This document shows, piece after piece, positions 20,051-20,196 of a stretch of 20,196 nt of DNA. The position numbers and the translations under genes are program-made. The notes below the pieces were generated by a model. That model was not told the DNA's origin. It did no database searches and saw only the letters and a program-made list of their open reading frames with translations. Source of the stretch: an uncultured Oscillibacter sp. (GTDB lineage: Bacteria; Bacillota; Clostridia; Oscillospirales; Oscillospiraceae); assembly GCA_900544105.1 (NCBI GenBank), contig UQUC01000040.1, positions 1-20,196 of the forward strand, in the 5' to 3' direction. Positions within the stretch are counted from its first letter, which is position 1. Each line of letters opens with the position of its first letter.

Positions 20051-20080
20051 ACCCAAATTAGGAAGAAAGTAGGGAACTCT

Positions 20081-20196
20081 ATGGCAAGAAAATTCAAAAC
20101 CATGGACGGCAACAACGCCGCGGCATATGTCAGCTACGCCTTCACCGAGGTGGCGGGCATCTACCCCATCACGCCGTCCAGCCCCATGGCCGACTA
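20081..20196 (+). CDS. nifJ: Pyruvate:ferredoxin (flavodoxin) oxidoreductase, 3' truncated by window edge
   Basis: Only the first 38 codons are visible. The N-terminus MARKFKTMDGNNAAAYVSYA followed by FTEVAGIYPITPSSPMAD matches the start of domain I of single-chain pyruvate:ferredoxin oxidoreductases, including the YPITPSS pyruvate-binding motif. The enzyme converts pyruvate and CoA to acetyl-CoA, CO2 and reduced ferredoxin, using thiamine diphosphate and iron-sulfur clusters. AGGGA lies 6 bases before the ATG. It has its own promoter and a structured leader of about 160 bases. The remainder of the gene lies beyond the window, so intactness cannot be judged. Confidence 0.93.
   Translation, partial: MARKFKTMDGNNAAAYVSYAFTEVAGIYPITPSSPMAD

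Overview
The window looks like a chromosomal stretch from an anaerobic, fermentative, GC-rich Clostridia (Firmicutes). It is most like the gut Oscillospiraceae (Flavonifractor/Oscillibacter type), but this is an inference from gene content and style, not from a database search. Supporting signs are strong AGGAGG-type ribosome binding sites, TTGACA/TATAAT-type promoters, pyruvate:ferredoxin oxidoreductase, thiolase with Rex-type operators, PerR plus rubrerythrin, an arginine deiminase cluster, and many perfect hairpin terminators.

Layout. (1) 1-1242: 3' part of a membrane histidine kinase, then a shared terminator with a convergent hotdog thioesterase. (2) 1761-4442: a metal-efflux operon, CadC/SmtB-type repressor -> free heavy-metal-binding domain -> P1B-type Zn/Cd/Pb ATPase, with an autoregulatory promoter/operator. 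(3) 4467-6955, leftward: a degenerate cytosolic histidine kinase-like protein, a repeat-rich intergenic region, mnmA, and a 59-residue small protein. (4) 7204-8299, rightward: GAPDH. (5) 8300-9453: the second copy of the intergenic element, then hpf (leftward), and an intergenic region with an orphan rightward terminator. (6) 9397-9919: perR. (7) 9942-11482: acetyl-CoA acetyltransferase with a strong promoter and two Rex-like operators. (8) 11497-12472: a PrsA-like lipoprotein. (9) 12502-16276: arcA-arcB-arcD, leftward. (10) 16345-17108: thiamine pyrophosphokinase, rightward. (11) 17142-17753: rubrerythrin. (12) 17826-18033: a dedicated promoter-microORF-terminator unit encoding a 22-residue membrane peptide. 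(13) 18092-19729: yifB/comM. (14) 19884-20196: promoter, structured leader and start of nifJ/por, cut by the window edge.

How the genes fit together. Much of the window serves anaerobic energy and redox balance: GAPDH, PFOR and thiolase form a glycolysis-to-acyl-CoA route; the Rex-like sites suggest NADH-responsive control of thiolase; arginine deiminase supplies ATP precursors from arginine; PerR and rubrerythrin handle peroxide. Hpf and the metal-efflux operon are general stress functions.

The least explained material is intergenic: a two-copy structured element (5960-6091 and 8436-8532) with one compensatory base-pair change and locus-specific duplicated flanking hairpins, the 22-residue peptide unit, the orphan terminator at 9323-9348, and the structured nifJ leader. 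I see no CRISPR array, tRNA, rRNA, IS element or phage gene.
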